DNA from: Chaunax sp. Z400
Lineage: Eukaryota; Chordata; Actinopteri; Lophiiformes; Chaunacidae
Assembly: GCA_037577475.1 (NCBI GenBank)
Contig: CM075184.1
Span: 6,492,594 to 6,556,593 of the forward strand
Length of the DNA: 64,000 nucleotides
Direction of reading: 5' to 3'
In this document: piece by piece, positions 1 to 11,586 of the stretch
Layout: each line of letters opens with the position of its first letter
How positions within the stretch are numbered: position 1 is the first letter of the stretch
The notes under the pieces: generated by a model
The model's input: the letters and a program-made list of their open reading frames with translations, nothing else
The model's database searches: none
What the model was told of the DNA's origin: nothing
Position numbers and translations under genes: made by a program

Positions 1-731
1 ACCACAAAAGAGCACACACACATACATTTTGCCCCCAGTGTCCAGTCATCACTTTCATGTGCTCACATGGGTTTGTCGGGCGGCCTTTGAGAAACCTTTC
101 AACGATCGTGGGGTGATTGGCTCCCTATAGCTGAATAAACTGGCTCCATTCACAAAACCGTGGCTCCAGAGGATAATGGGAGGACGGAGGAGGGGGAGGT
201 GAGGAGGTCATCATGAGAGCCGGGTCACTTTGGAGCGGCACTGGCACCATTTTCAGTGAAGTTAGTATTAGTTAATGTCACTTGGCTCCAGTTTACACTA
301 GCAAGGGATGTGTTGTTGTTTTCTTAAGTAATGATGCATATGAGTATCTTCATCACCACGTGAAGAAGGGATATTAAACGAGAGACCAGTTCAGAGGCTC
401 CTCACTGTAGACTAGGAACAATAATCTCAAAACCTGCACAAAAAGGAGGTCAGCCAGAAAATGAGTACATTTGGATTAACTTGCCCTTTAAATGAGGAGG
501 AGCAGGAGACAAACACTATCAAATCTGAAAACACAATTAAACAAGCCAAAAATAGTTATCAGTCAAATATACAAGTGTTTCTTCATAAACTGGTGACCGA
601 AAACTAAAAGGACCTCTGAACTCTAAGGCCTGTAAGTTTAAGCGCTAGGTTTCAATGAAAAGATCAGGTTAAGAAACAACTATTTAGGTTTTAGTCTTCC
701 TAGCGTATCTAAATAGTGAGCTGAAGAAAGT
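1..731. other. No gene seen
   Basis: AT-rich sequence with no reading frame above background and no repeat that I recognise. It could be intergenic or intronic. Confidence 0.5.
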
Positions 732-1261
732 CTAAGGCCTCGTTTACACAACAACGGTTTAGCTGAAAACGGAGAAGTGTTTTCTTTGTGTTTTCAAAAG
801 TTTCTGCGTTCACACGACATCGTTTCCGAAACGATCCCCGTACACACGGATTCACAAAAATGCTATAGTATGTATGCCAAGGCAGTATGACGATGTAACC
901 TTTCAAAATAAACACCACAGAATAAGATCACAGTGATGGTTCAGCAAATCTACATTGGAGGAGTGTTAATAAAATCAACAGAGTCTGCAGCACAAACTAA
1001 ACCGGACAGTCTGATGTTGTTTTTTGTTGTTGTTCTGGCCATAGTAGGCTGTTTGTTGTCTGTGTACGTGACAAAGGCTGGCAGGAACCATAATAGGCAT
1101 GCAGGAGGCGGGGCTGTGTCGTCATCGTTTTCAGCCACGGTTTGCGTGGCATTAAGACACATTTCCACTCTGGAACCCGTTTTCAAAAGTTTGTGTTTTC
1201 AGTCCCCCAAAACACAACAAAAGGTTTCTGTTTTTGAGTGAATGTATAAACGGCCCCTAAG
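732..1261. mobile_element. MITE-like element, GTTTACAC-end family, copy 1
   Basis: The left end reads ctaaggcctcgtttacac and the right end, reverse-complemented, reads cttaggggccgtttatac, so the two ends are imperfect inverted repeats. Internal motifs such as 'ttttcaaaag' and 'tctgcgttcac' recur in the copies at 6480-6859 and 11281-11586. No transposase is encoded. A minus-strand frame of 78 codons at 950-1186 shares the peptide LSGLVCAADS with copy 2, but this reflects nucleotide conservation within the repeat and not a gene. From end structure and size I infer a non-autonomous DNA transposon. The superfamily is not determined; hAT is possible. Confidence 0.7.
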
Positions 1262-4104
1262 AGAATGCAGCACACAGCACACTGTGTGATGCAGCAGCTC
1301 AGGTCTAAGATATGTTGACACTACTTTGTAGGGAGTCATTGGCTCTTCATTGGAGCCATTCGTTTAAGTGCATGTAAGTTTATGAAGGCAGGAGGTACTT
1401 TAAAAACATCAACTCTCTAAATTTGGGTTTTCATACTTTGTCTTATATGGATAGTCACAGTAATATTTCTATAATTATTTAAGACTCACTTATCCAATGC
1501 AGTTAGTTCCTAAGAGTGATTTATTTTCTTACTGCATGTAAAACGGCTGCCATCAAGACTTTATTATAGCAAACGCTTATTATGACATCACATTTGTCTG
1601 GTTTGTTTTCTGGGAGTGTTACTGTAACCCAGCTGCTGGGTAAGCACTAGTGACGGCTGACACTTTGCTGACAAGATGACAGTAACGGTTGACTCTTGAT
1701 ACTGCGAGTTCCTCAGTAACTACGGTCCAGATGATGATTCAAAACAGACTTTTATTCTTAGCAAACAAAATAATCATTCAGCATTTCATCTTGCAACAAG
1801 TGTCTCCATTCCCAAACAGACAGCATCTCCTCAGGTCCACCAAGCTACTGCACATACAAGAGAGAGAGAGAGAGCAATCAGTTCAACACAAAGCACCAGT
1901 GATAATTGAGCTCTCACTCACTGGCATCATTTCCTGAACTGTCCTAGCCTCTCCCTCCTGGCACTGACCTCTAACCATATCCCAATGCCACAATGACCCC
2001 TCCTCCAAAACCCCCTACCTACCCAGGACTCGTTTTCTCTTGGGCTCTCCTGAAGAAGCAGAGCAATCTTTATATTTGCAGTATTTTTATCATAATAATT
2101 AATCTTATTGGGGATGTTACATGTGTGTCACTGCATGACTTTTGTGAATAGAGCCCAAACACAAATGTTTTTTTTTATGACCATATGATATCAGGCATTA
2201 ATGTCATCTTTATTTGGCCTTGTCAACGTTCTCATTAAACTATCACTACCTTTAAGAGTTGTGTGTACTTACACAATATCAGTGCCGGTTGTCTATGAGG
2301 AGGTTGCTTGTGAGAAGTGTTTACCCTCAGCCTATGTGGTGTATGCTGAGGGTATACGATAGCATGCAATATAGCAAACGCATTGGTGACTGTCAATAGA
2401 AGTTCAAACAATAGATGCTCAATTTGGCCAGGATCTGAACAACGGTGAAGTCTTGTGGAGTCATTGCTTCAACTGATCAAACGGACAAGATGTCATATAT
2501 GTGAGAGAGAGAAAACAATAGAAGAGCAATCGAAGGAGAGGCGTCGTCGATGGATCAATAACCTGTGACGTGAATCTTTCAAGCAGAACATTTTTTATCA
2601 CAGATTAAGGTTTACAGATATTTTCATTACACTTAGCATATTCACATCTTATTTATTTGTAAATCTTGTATGCTGGATAGACACAGGACATGGGACACAT
2701 TTCAATATGTGCTTACACTGGAGACCTATATGACTACTTATGTGTTGATTACATCTCTAATATACTGTATGTAGAAACGTCTGTTTATCATCATGCTAAA
2801 TCTAGTCCTGTAATGGACATGTCTCTCTATATATTAAAGATGTAAACATGCATATGACTATTTACACATGCAGGCATGAGACAAAGTCCATCTCACTGTA
2901 TGCAACCAATTTCCTTCGCCCACTCTAATACAAACTGATTGCAGACAAACTTACTGGGGTAGAACTCATCCCATGTGCTTCCTTAATTACCAAATAATTC
3001 ACTACACTGTGATGTTTCTTTGTGTCACAAGGATACTGCCTTATGATTGGATCTATATAAGTTAGATTTTCTCACTTTAGCTTTTGTCAAGCACTGCTGT
3101 GTGCTTACATGCCATGACTGGAGCAAATACAAGTGTGGGGTATGTCTGAATGCTCGATGCATACCCCACTTACCTGTACCATAGGACGTTACTATATTCT
3201 TTACCACAGAGTTTTCATAATGACGGCCAGAGGAGGGACAGAAACAGGGACCTGGTCCCTGGAACCACAACCATGCCTTTCCTGGTTGTTTTCACCGCTG
3301 AGAGTTCTGGTGGGTTCCTTTAAAAAAAAAAAAAAAAGCCTATTTGGAAGATAACGCATCGAATCAAACTAAAGGTTTAAAGGAAGTAAGATCAGTGTGT
3401 CGTCTGTTAAAATAAATATGACCCTGGACTCCTCAACAGCACCGCTATTCTTCATCAGAGGCATGAAACAGTAGGGAGGGAAGTACCAAACAATGCTTTT
3501 CTCTGACACCATCGACCTTGAACGCTGTGATCATAAAGTCTGAAACTAAGGATGCATTCATGTTTATCTCAACTCCTCGACTTCCTCACGAGCACTTGTT
3601 CCTTAACAGGATGTAACTTAGAGCTAGAGAAGAGGGAGGGAGACAGAAGGGAGATGGTTCTTTGTTAACATCCTCCCAAGCTCTGTCTAGATCACAACAT
3701 TGAAGTAGAGGCTTGGAACTTTTCAATCTTGATGTAATGAAATATAGGACATTATTATTCCTGTTTAAACGGCCTGTGAAGCAATCCCTTAATAACACAA
3801 CGACACTGTGAATGGTGGGGCAGGTTCCACTTAAAGTAATGAAGCTTCAGTCTTTAGTTAGTAAAACCAACAAGTTTTAGCCTTTGTTGTAAGAAATTCC
3901 CTGTTTGTTTCCAACAGTGGTCAAAATGTCAGCAATAACCCAACACATGGTTACCAGGTCATAGTTTGGTTCATTAAATTCCATACCTGTCTTTGCGCTA
4001 AACGCTTATGATGTTTAGCTGCTGTAACACTTGGTATGTTTCCAGTTTTATCTTATCTGTTAATATGTTTCAGCATGTCATTGGTTTTGGTAGTACTTGA
4101 TCCT
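1262..4104. other. No gene seen; minor simple repeats
   Basis: About 2.8 kb without a supportable gene. It contains a short (GA)n near 1858-1878 and a 16-base A run at 3322-3337. The short frames present (up to 82 codons) have no recognisable domain and no paired splice signals that I can defend. Confidence 0.5.
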
Positions 4105-4440
4105 AATGGACGATGATGATGGACAATGACTCCCACCCGATGCGGGACCACATAACAGCACTGGAGAGCTCCTTCAGCCACAGGCTGCTTCACCCGAAGT
4201 GTGTGAAGGAGCGCTATCGCAGGTCTTTCCTTCCTGCAGCTGTTAGATTATACAACCAGCACTGCTCCCAGTGGACCACACAATATCTTGTATATTTTGT
4301 CTGTGCAATATTTTTGAGACACTTTATATCCCTCTTGTCTTATGTATTTTTATATTTTCCCCTCCCCACTGTGCTAATGTAACATTGAGAATTTCCCCAC
4401 TGTGGGACTAATAAAGGAATATCTTATCTTATCTTATCTT
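4105..4440 (+). mobile_element. 5'-truncated LINE, 3' end only
   Basis: Codons from 4113 read like the extreme C-terminus of a fish non-LTR retrotransposon ORF2, including the segment KERYRRSFLPAAVRLYN. Next come a short 3' UTR, the motif ccccactgtgggactaataa, and a (TATCT)n tail at about 4420-4440. The same 3' motif occurs at 61755-61812 and, altered, at the end of the SINE at 24397. Microsatellite tails are typical of CR1/L2/Rex-type LINEs. Only the last 330 bp or so survive, so this is a dead 5'-truncated insertion. The exact clade is inferred. Confidence 0.75.
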
Positions 4441-5484
4441 AAACCTAAAAAAGCATTGGACAAATTAAAATGGCACGAGAGGAAATGAACCGAGGATCAA
4501 CAAAGTGATCACAGTTCATCCTGAGAGGAACATGAATGTGTCAACCAGGTATCAGAGTGGTGGACAGACTAACGGTCAGGCTGAAAAACATGATTCTGCC
4601 AAATGTTAACTCATCCCTCGCAGTGATTCTAAATATATAAAGTATGATGACTGAAAATCAAGGGCAAAAACACACAAACGGCATCTTGCACTGATTCTAG
4701 ATTTCATTTAGAATTAAACATTGTGTTAAGATAGCTCTTGACTGCCAAAACGTCCCTGTTTTGATATAGTGAGTTTCTGTATGTTATTTATGTACATGTT
4801 TGTTATGTGCTTCAATGTTATTAAAACGGCACAGTTAGTGGCTTCTTTGTCATTAAAGCTGGGTTTCCATTTGGAAGAGGTTCTATTGGTGTAGATGGTA
4901 CCATCCAAACTTCTCCATTCAGTTGCCCCTTGGTGTATCTTGCATTCGATCTAGGTCCATGTCATATGATCAACAGGTCACTATGAACATAAAGGTGTCG
5001 CTAGAAACCTGCAGTCAATTGAATGGTTAACAGAAGAATCAGTTCTTGCACAGAAGAGGACCATAACCATGTTTTTATTCAGTATCTTTCTTTGCAGCTG
5101 TCTCTCAAACAACATTTGTCTCCTTGTGATAAATAACCATTTTTGAAAAAGAAAGAATATTCAGTGTCGTCCACTGTGTTCTTGTGCTCCTATGTTTACT
5201 GTGTCACATTAGATATTAACACCTCATACAAGGTTGATGCAGCTTCAACAATCCCATCTACACTTGCAGTGGTCTGAAAACGTATATGACCCTCTCTTGC
5301 TTTCTTCTATTTTTGTGTGCGTCTCATTCTAAACTGTGTCCGATCTTCAAACTATTTTTAACTTAAAACAAAGGCAACCTGAGTAAACACAAAATGCAAG
5401 TTTTAAATGATAATTGTATTTGATAAGGTTAATCAATACCTGTATCGCCAGTGTGGAAAGGTATTAAGAAACTCTTAGACACTA
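4441..5484. other. No gene seen
   Basis: AT-rich sequence with only short frames (a 60-codon frame on the minus strand is the longest). No repeat family recognised. Confidence 0.5.
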
Positions 5485-6479
5485 AATCAAAACAAAAACA
5501 AACAAACAAACTAAAAACCATCAAACTGCATAAATAACTGGTTGCAGCTGGACCAGACACACCCAGACCTGATTACTACCATCCCTGTCCAATCACATCA
5601 TCACTTATATAGACCATTTTCAGAGGCATGAAGGTGTCTAGCAGGTCTCACCTGTAGGACACTATGACAACATCTAAATAGATTCAGTAGAGATGAGGAA
5701 GAAGGTGATTCAATCCATCAGTCTGTGAAGGGTTACAAAGCTGTTTCTAAGGCTCTGGGACTCCACAGATCCACAGTGAGACACATCATCTACAAATAAA
5801 GAAGACATGGAACAATAGTGAACTTTCCCAGAGGTGGCCAAGGTTCCAAGCTTCCTTGAAGAGCATGACAGAGGTTCATTCTGGAAGTTACAAAAGATCC
5901 AAAGAAAACATCCAATGAGCTGCAGGCCTCTGTCACCTCAATAAAGGTCAGAGTTCATGGCTCCACTGTTCCAAAGACACTGGGCTAAAAGGGCATCATG
6001 GGAGAGAGGTGAGGAGAAAGACACTGCTGACCCAGAAGAACATGAAGACTCGTCTGAATTCAGACACAACACACCTTGATGACCCTCAGAGCTTTAGAAT
6101 ATTCTACAGACTGATGAGTCTAAAGTTATACTGTTTAAAGACAGGGGTCCTTTTACATCTGGTGTCAACCAATCACAGCGTTCCACCTAAAGAATATTAT
6201 ACCTACAGTCAAACATGGAGGTGTCGGTGTGAAGGTGAGGAGATTCTCTGTCTGCTGCTTCAGGACCAGGAGGACTGGACATAATGAGGGAAACATGAAT
6301 TCTGGTCTTTACCAGAAAATCCTGAAGGAGAATGTCAGGTCATCAGTCTGTGAGCTGAAGCTCAACAATAACTGGGTCATACAGCAAGACAAGAACCCCA
6401 ACAGAGTAGGCCCATCTCTGAGTGGCTCTAAAGAAGTACACTTGGTCTTGGAGTGACCTAGTCAAAGTCTGGACCCAAA
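5485..6479 (+). pseudogene. Tc1-like transposase remnant (3'-truncated)
   Basis: Translated piecewise on the plus strand, the region matches the layout of a teleost Tc1-like transposase. It begins with a helix-turn-helix start near 5700 (KKVIQSI, GYKAVSKALGLHRSTVRHII). The 'MKTRLNSD..HLDDPQSF' region follows near 6040, and the QSLDPN remnant of the SPDLNPIE block sits at about 6462-6479. Tc1 transposases are DDE enzymes that cut and paste the element at TA sites. Here frames are broken by stops and indels, and the element ends abruptly inside the SPDLNP motif, where the second MITE copy begins. The catalytic glutamate, C-terminus and right inverted repeat are missing. It cannot be functional. 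The 5' limit is approximate. Confidence 0.85.
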
Positions 6480-6859
6480 CTTTTCAAAATCAACACCACA
6501 CATTAAGACCACAATAGTGGTGCTGCAAACTTACCTTGGAGGAGCGTGAATGAACTCAGTCTCAGAGTCTGCAGCACAAACAAGACCAGACAGTCCGCCA
6601 TTGTTTTTTGTTGTTCTGTCCATCCACACGCATGACGATGGAACCATAATTGCATGCGCAAAGCAGGGCTTTGTCGTCACCATTTTCAGAGGCGTTGCGT
6701 TTTGACAATTTTTTTTCAAAAGATTATACTCTTGAACCCATTTTCAAAGGTTTGCATTTTCAGGCCTCCAAAGTGCCGTTGCCATTTAAACGAATGGCCA
6801 CACTACAACAAAAGTGAAGTTTTATGGCAGATCCGTTGTCATGTATACGGCCCCTGAGA
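6480..6859. mobile_element. MITE-like element, GTTTACAC-end family, copy 2 (5'-truncated)
   Basis: From 6480 the sequence is colinear with copy 1 from about 902 onward (ttttcaaaatcaacaccac against tttcaaaataaacaccac) through a tcagagtctgcagcacaaac block to the 'tacggcccctgag' right end. The left half and left terminal repeat are absent, and the copy starts exactly at the break in the Tc1 element. Confidence 0.7.
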
Positions 6860-7180
6860 TGCCTGCAGTTCCTAAATGAGGTTTGCAGCTGTCTGTTAAA
6901 TGCTAAGTGAGTCCTGAGGTATCGATCTTGACACCAGCTCATTGGTGGCTCCGTGCTAATTCCAAGTGGCAGCCACATGAGAGTCATTCACCTGAGTTGT
7001 TGACTATGCTAATTTTAAAACAATGCTTTTCATGTGGAAATGAGTTGCATCAACATTAGGGTTTGAGCTGGTTTTAGTATGGAGGTCTGTCCACAGTGAA
7101 ATACCTGAACAACATGAAATATCCCAGATCTCTTCTTCATCAGCTCCTCAGCTAGTAAACGAGAAAAGTGTATTACAGCT
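6860..7180. other. No gene seen
   Basis: Nothing recognisable. The sequence may include a degraded upstream part of the LINE that becomes readable from about 7181. Confidence 0.4.
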
Positions 7181-8957
7181 GCTACTTTTTTTATGTTGAA
7201 AAAGCATACCGTATGCTAAGGATGTGGGATCCCTTACTAAACTTGGCAAGTTAAACAACTGGGTGTTAGATTTGGGAGGACAGTAGCAGTCAAAGTGGCT
7301 ACAGAATATTCCAATGTTTATGCAACATAAATGGAACTCCTCTAGGTAGTGTATGCAGTCTAGTACTTTTTAATATAATGATTAATGGCAATTTTGAGTT
7401 GGTTGAGTAAAATATCACTTCAGGAGGATGGTGAGGCAGTCTGGATCAGAGGTTGGAATATTGAAACAAAATGCAACCTACAATAGAGAAAGTAGAAGAA
7501 AAGACAAATAAATGGGGATTTAAGCCAAAAATACCAACCAAACTAAATCACAGGTCATATGTTTTACTAAATGCTATAAATCAGTGCCCTTGAAACTATG
7601 GAAACTGGTCAAAGTGGTCAGATTTCTCAGACTTATGTTTGATGAGAAGCTTACCTGGTGTCAACATATAGACAGTTTAAAAAAATAAGTGTGAACAAGT
7701 ATTTATTCAGCTCCAATGAGAGCAATTCTAGACTATGGGTCCAGAGCTTATAAGTCTGCAGCAGAAAGCCACCTTAAAACGCTTGACGTTGAACAGGCTC
7801 AGGCTCTCTGAATTTGTAATGGATCATTTAAAACCTCACCAGCATCTGCAACTAATGCAAGGTGAAACTGGAGAAATACCTCTATGAATTAGGAGAATCA
7901 AGCTTATGCTGGCAAACTGGATTCATTTACAAGGACATAGTAGAGCACACCTGACTAAAGCAACGTTGTAGGAGTGTTGGGAACATAATGAATCCAGGTC
8001 CTACAGTTTTGGGTAGACAGGAAATGCGAGGGCACAGAATGTAGGTCTATGTCACTTTAAATGAAGCCCAGCTGTTCCATCATCAACTATGCCTCCCTGG
8101 AAGTTCATTATGCCATCCATTGACACAAGTCTGCAGCACAACTTAAAGAGAAGCCAAAACGTACCAAAGTGTGCTGCAGTTCACGACTATAATGACCAAC
8201 ACCAACATAACATATTCATATTGACAGATGCCTCAAAGGGACCTGAATCTGGTGCACAGGTGCTGCATTCTTCAGTGGAAAAGAGAGTATGAGACCATCT
8301 CTCAGTATACACCGCTGAACTGATTGGAATACTGTTAGCATTACAATGGGTGGAGGAAAATGACCAAGGCAATGTCATGATGGCTTCTGATAGCCTGTCA
8401 GCGCTGATAAGTATCAAATCAGGAACGTCGTCATGCCGACAATATATTGTGTATGAAATATGTCATGGGTTACTCAGGTTACACAGTAGAGGATTGAACA
8501 TCTCCTTCATCTGGGTTCCTGCCCATGTAGGGGTGGAGGGAAAAGAGAAAGTAGATATATTGGCCAAACAATCATAATAAAAAAACAACAGTTTTTCCAC
8601 ATACAAATACCTTAAAGTAAAGCAGAAGCTAAAACTTTCATAAAGGATTATATGTACAAAACATGGCAGGAATACTGGGACTTAAGTGATACAGGAAGTC
8701 ATCTTCATAGGAGTCCAAAAGCAGGTTGGAATGCTGGGAACAAACCCAGGGAAGGAGATGGTCATCATCCTTCTGAGAATCTTCAAGTGAATTAATTATG
8801 ATTAATTATTATCACTTTTTTATATTATTTATTAAACTTTTATTTTACCTGCCTGTCTACTGCTGCACACTCCAGTCCAGTAGGTGGTGGTAATGCATCT
8901 ATACACTGGTTCCTAACTGCCAATAAAACCCAAAGAAGAAGAAAACGAAGCAAGAGG
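7181..8957 (+). mobile_element. I-clade (I/Nimb-like) LINE: RT remnant, RNase H domain and 3' end
   Basis: Near 7185 a block compatible with the 'F.DVEKAYD' region of reverse transcriptase is seen, followed by broken RT. The motif MFDEKLTWCQHIDSL lies near 7640. An RNase H domain follows at 8220-8577: first Asp in LTDASKGPESGAQ, Glu in TAELIGILLAL, Asp in MASDSLSALISI, then FIWVPAHVGVEGKEKVDILAK. A C-terminal stretch (KTWQEYW) follows, then a 3' UTR ending in 'aaaacccaaagaagaagaa'. An ORF2-encoded RNase H is characteristic of the I group of non-LTR retrotransposons. Stops and frameshifts are frequent in RT and one stop lies inside the RNase H region (about 8290), so the copy is dead. Its RNase H is better preserved than the rest. 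Confidence 0.85.
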
Positions 8958-9268
8958 AATAAACATGTCATACAGACAGACAGGTAGTGCTTGGGCAGTC
9001 ATCCTGTTTCATCAGTTCTTCCTTAGTTCCCATGTGGGGAAATCAATCAGGTGATTGACAGAAGTTTATGCAGCATTTCATTGCTTCCATATTTATGTTC
9101 TTTGGTGCCACCAAGAGGTCCCAAAGAAATAACTGGTTACCTGCATGTTTGTAAAACCACTTAGGACATCATTTACATAATGTTTATTTGAAAAAAATGC
9201 AGTGATTTATATTCTATTGAATGCAGTACACAGAACATATATTTATATTTAACGCTTAAAGCTACCGT

Positions 9269-9390
9269 ACATCTCCTGCTCTTTGGGCAACATACTGAAC
9301 CCCACACTGCCCCCAATTGGCGTGTGAGTGCATGTGTGAACGGCTGAGCAGAAAATGCCAGTATGGCCAGGAGTGCTTTGTCTGCTTTTG
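9269..9390 (+). mobile_element. tRNA-derived SINE, degraded body
   Basis: The string gggcaacatactgaacccca followed by gcgtgtgagtgcatgtgtga matches the post-tRNA body also seen at 24490, 30400 and 53470. The tRNA-like head with A and B boxes is missing or unrecognisable. Confidence 0.55.
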
Positions 9391-9649
9391 TTTGTTCTCA
9401 CTGTGAAGAGTTACTAGTTGTTGCACCACACCAATCTCCATTTGGTTTACATGTGGTGGGATCACGTGAGGTGGCACTTCGCTCCCTCGGACATGATGAT
9501 CTTAATGATATCCTGTTGTGTGTGATGCACCATTATTTTAAAATCTTGTAGTATGTGCATATTTAAGATTAGAGAGAAGATAGTATGTATGTGATGCAAC
9601 CTGATTTCAATATCGATTAGGATTTTAAAACTCCTGTGGTCGGAATCTG

Positions 9650-9845
9650 GCTTAAGGCCCATTTTTGCTCCCTCTACATGCATAAATGGATACGTCCATC
9701 CGTAAGCAGTCTATCCAACAACAACTACATACTCCCATACATTTAGACAACAACAAATATGGCGACGGTCGGAGAAGGTTGTGATAATGTACCTAGTAAA
9801 CACAAAGCAGTACAAGTGGTGGTATTGCTCTGTTTCGTCCGTCTA
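9650..9845. repeat. Dispersed repeat, partner of 45893-46330
   Basis: Both copies share an opening 'tttatgctcc.tctacat.cg'-like segment, a ggtctatcca-like block, and a gacggtcggag.aggttgtga block followed by 'gta.ctagtaaa.acaaagc'. This is probably a non-autonomous DNA transposon. The downstream half present at 46140-46330 is absent here. Confidence 0.55.
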
Positions 9846-10349
9846 TCCATATATATATATCATATCCATAGGCTCTCTGTAAATGTACCAGATTACACAT
9901 GGAATGAGCAGAAGGCTCCGTCCGTCACAATAACCGACATAGAGCATAAATGTTACTGAGAAAGATCCCAGGGAAAGGTTACATGATGCTGAATTACTGC
10001 CACTTACTGCACTTAATGGTGTCTTAGTGGTGGAGGAGGAAGAAGTACTGAAACCCTTGACAACAAAGCACAATAGTATATTTTGTAGTCACTGCCTCTG
10101 ATGAATATTAAATATTAAGTATTCATTCATAGTTAGAGCCATTAATTTGTATCTCATGAATGTCCACCTCTGAGTTGGTGTGTGAAAGTGTTACATTTAG
10201 AAATACAGTCTCATTAAGGCCCCACCTAAAAGTGTCACACCTGTTTGTTGTACAGTACAAGCACACATAATGGATTGTGGGACTTGCGGGGGAGTAGTGT
10301 GGAATGAATGATAACACATACCAACATGGTGACAAAGATCAGGTAGCTG

Positions 10350-10351
<2 letters not shown>
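9846..10351. other. No gene seen
   Basis: Nothing recognisable beyond a short (TA)n near 9850. Confidence 0.45.

Positions 10352-10444
<93 letters not shown>
10352..10444. repeat. (GT)n microsatellite
   Basis: Uninterrupted GT dinucleotide run of about 46 repeats. Confidence 0.99.
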
Positions 10445-10446
<2 letters not shown>

Positions 10447-11280
10447 GGTCATACAATGCATTGAGGATTTCACAAAGTAAGTCTTGCATGTCACTCACAC
10501 CCAAAATGTCTGACCTATTTCTGTAGGGTTAAACAGAAACAGACACTTTTAAGCCACTGCTTTATTTGGACCTGATGAGCAGCAAGTGTTGTTTCAAACA
10601 AGGCAATTATGAAAACTAGTTGTCAGCATATCACTGCTGCTAATCTTGCTGCTAATCACTGCTAATCTTCTTTCATTAGGCTGTGGGACCCCTGCAGTCA
10701 TCCTCTGCACTCAGCCAAGATAATATATTTTTTGTTTTGTATGCAGCATCAGGAGACTGCAGATCTTCATCAGGCCTGTATGAAAGTTCTCATACCCACT
10801 GCATATTTATAATTCCTGGAGAACTTTTAGCACAAGACCAAAGTGAGATTGTTTTGTGTCACTTTAAAGGTTCGCTCTTTCCACTTGTCGAACTAGTTGT
10901 CAGCATATCACTGCAGGAAATGACACAAATGCAACATGTCAAAAAACATTTTGCATTGCTTTGAGCTAAATGATGATGCCATGCTATTAAACATAGGGAA
11001 ATAATAAAAAATAATAATTACCGTAAATAAAATAATGATAAAACATAATGACTGTGATGCTTGGCACGGATAATGTCCGATGTGTTCTCCATTTAAGTTT
11101 AGTGAACTAGCATAATAGTTTAGCATAGCATTAGGGGTGTGGCATAAAATTCTCTCCCACACAGTAATTAAGCCAACAGGTAATAATGATCTGTGTCATA
11201 TGTGGACACGTTTCAAATCATCTTTTCTTAACACAGATCACTGATGATCACTCTCCAGAATCCATGACGCTCTAATCTCT
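10445..11280. other. No gene; 23 bp direct repeat
   Basis: The 23-base string beginning actagttgtcagcatatcac and ending tgc occurs identically at 10615-10637 and 10892-10914 in the same orientation, 277 bp apart. Beside the first copy is a small 'gctaatc' tandem. No gene is seen. Confidence 0.6.
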
Positions 11281-11586
11281 CTTGGCTCCGTTAACACGGC
11301 AACGTTTTGCTGAAAACAGAGAAGTTTTTTATTTGCATTTTCAAAAAGTTCTGCGTTCACCCGGCATCGTTTTTTAAGTGATCCCCGTTCACACGGATCC
11401 GCAAAAACAATTGGAAACACTGTAGAATTCATGCCAGGGCAGTTTTGCCCGTTGTGTTTTGCCCGTTTACACGACTACGGCAGGGTGGCGTTTTTAAAAG
11501 GTTGCATTTTCAGTCCCCAAAACGCTGTTTTGAGTAAACGAACGGCCAAAACGCAACAAAAGGTTCTCGTGTAAACGGCCCCTTAG
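11281..11586. mobile_element. MITE-like element, GTTTACAC-end family, copy 3
   Basis: This short copy runs from ttggctccgttaacacggca to gtgtaaacggccccttag and shows the clearest inverted-repeat ends of the three. It shares 'tctgcgttcac', 'gatccccgttcacacgga' and 'ttgcattttcagtcccc' with copy 1. It lacks the central block carried by copies 1 and 2. Confidence 0.75.
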
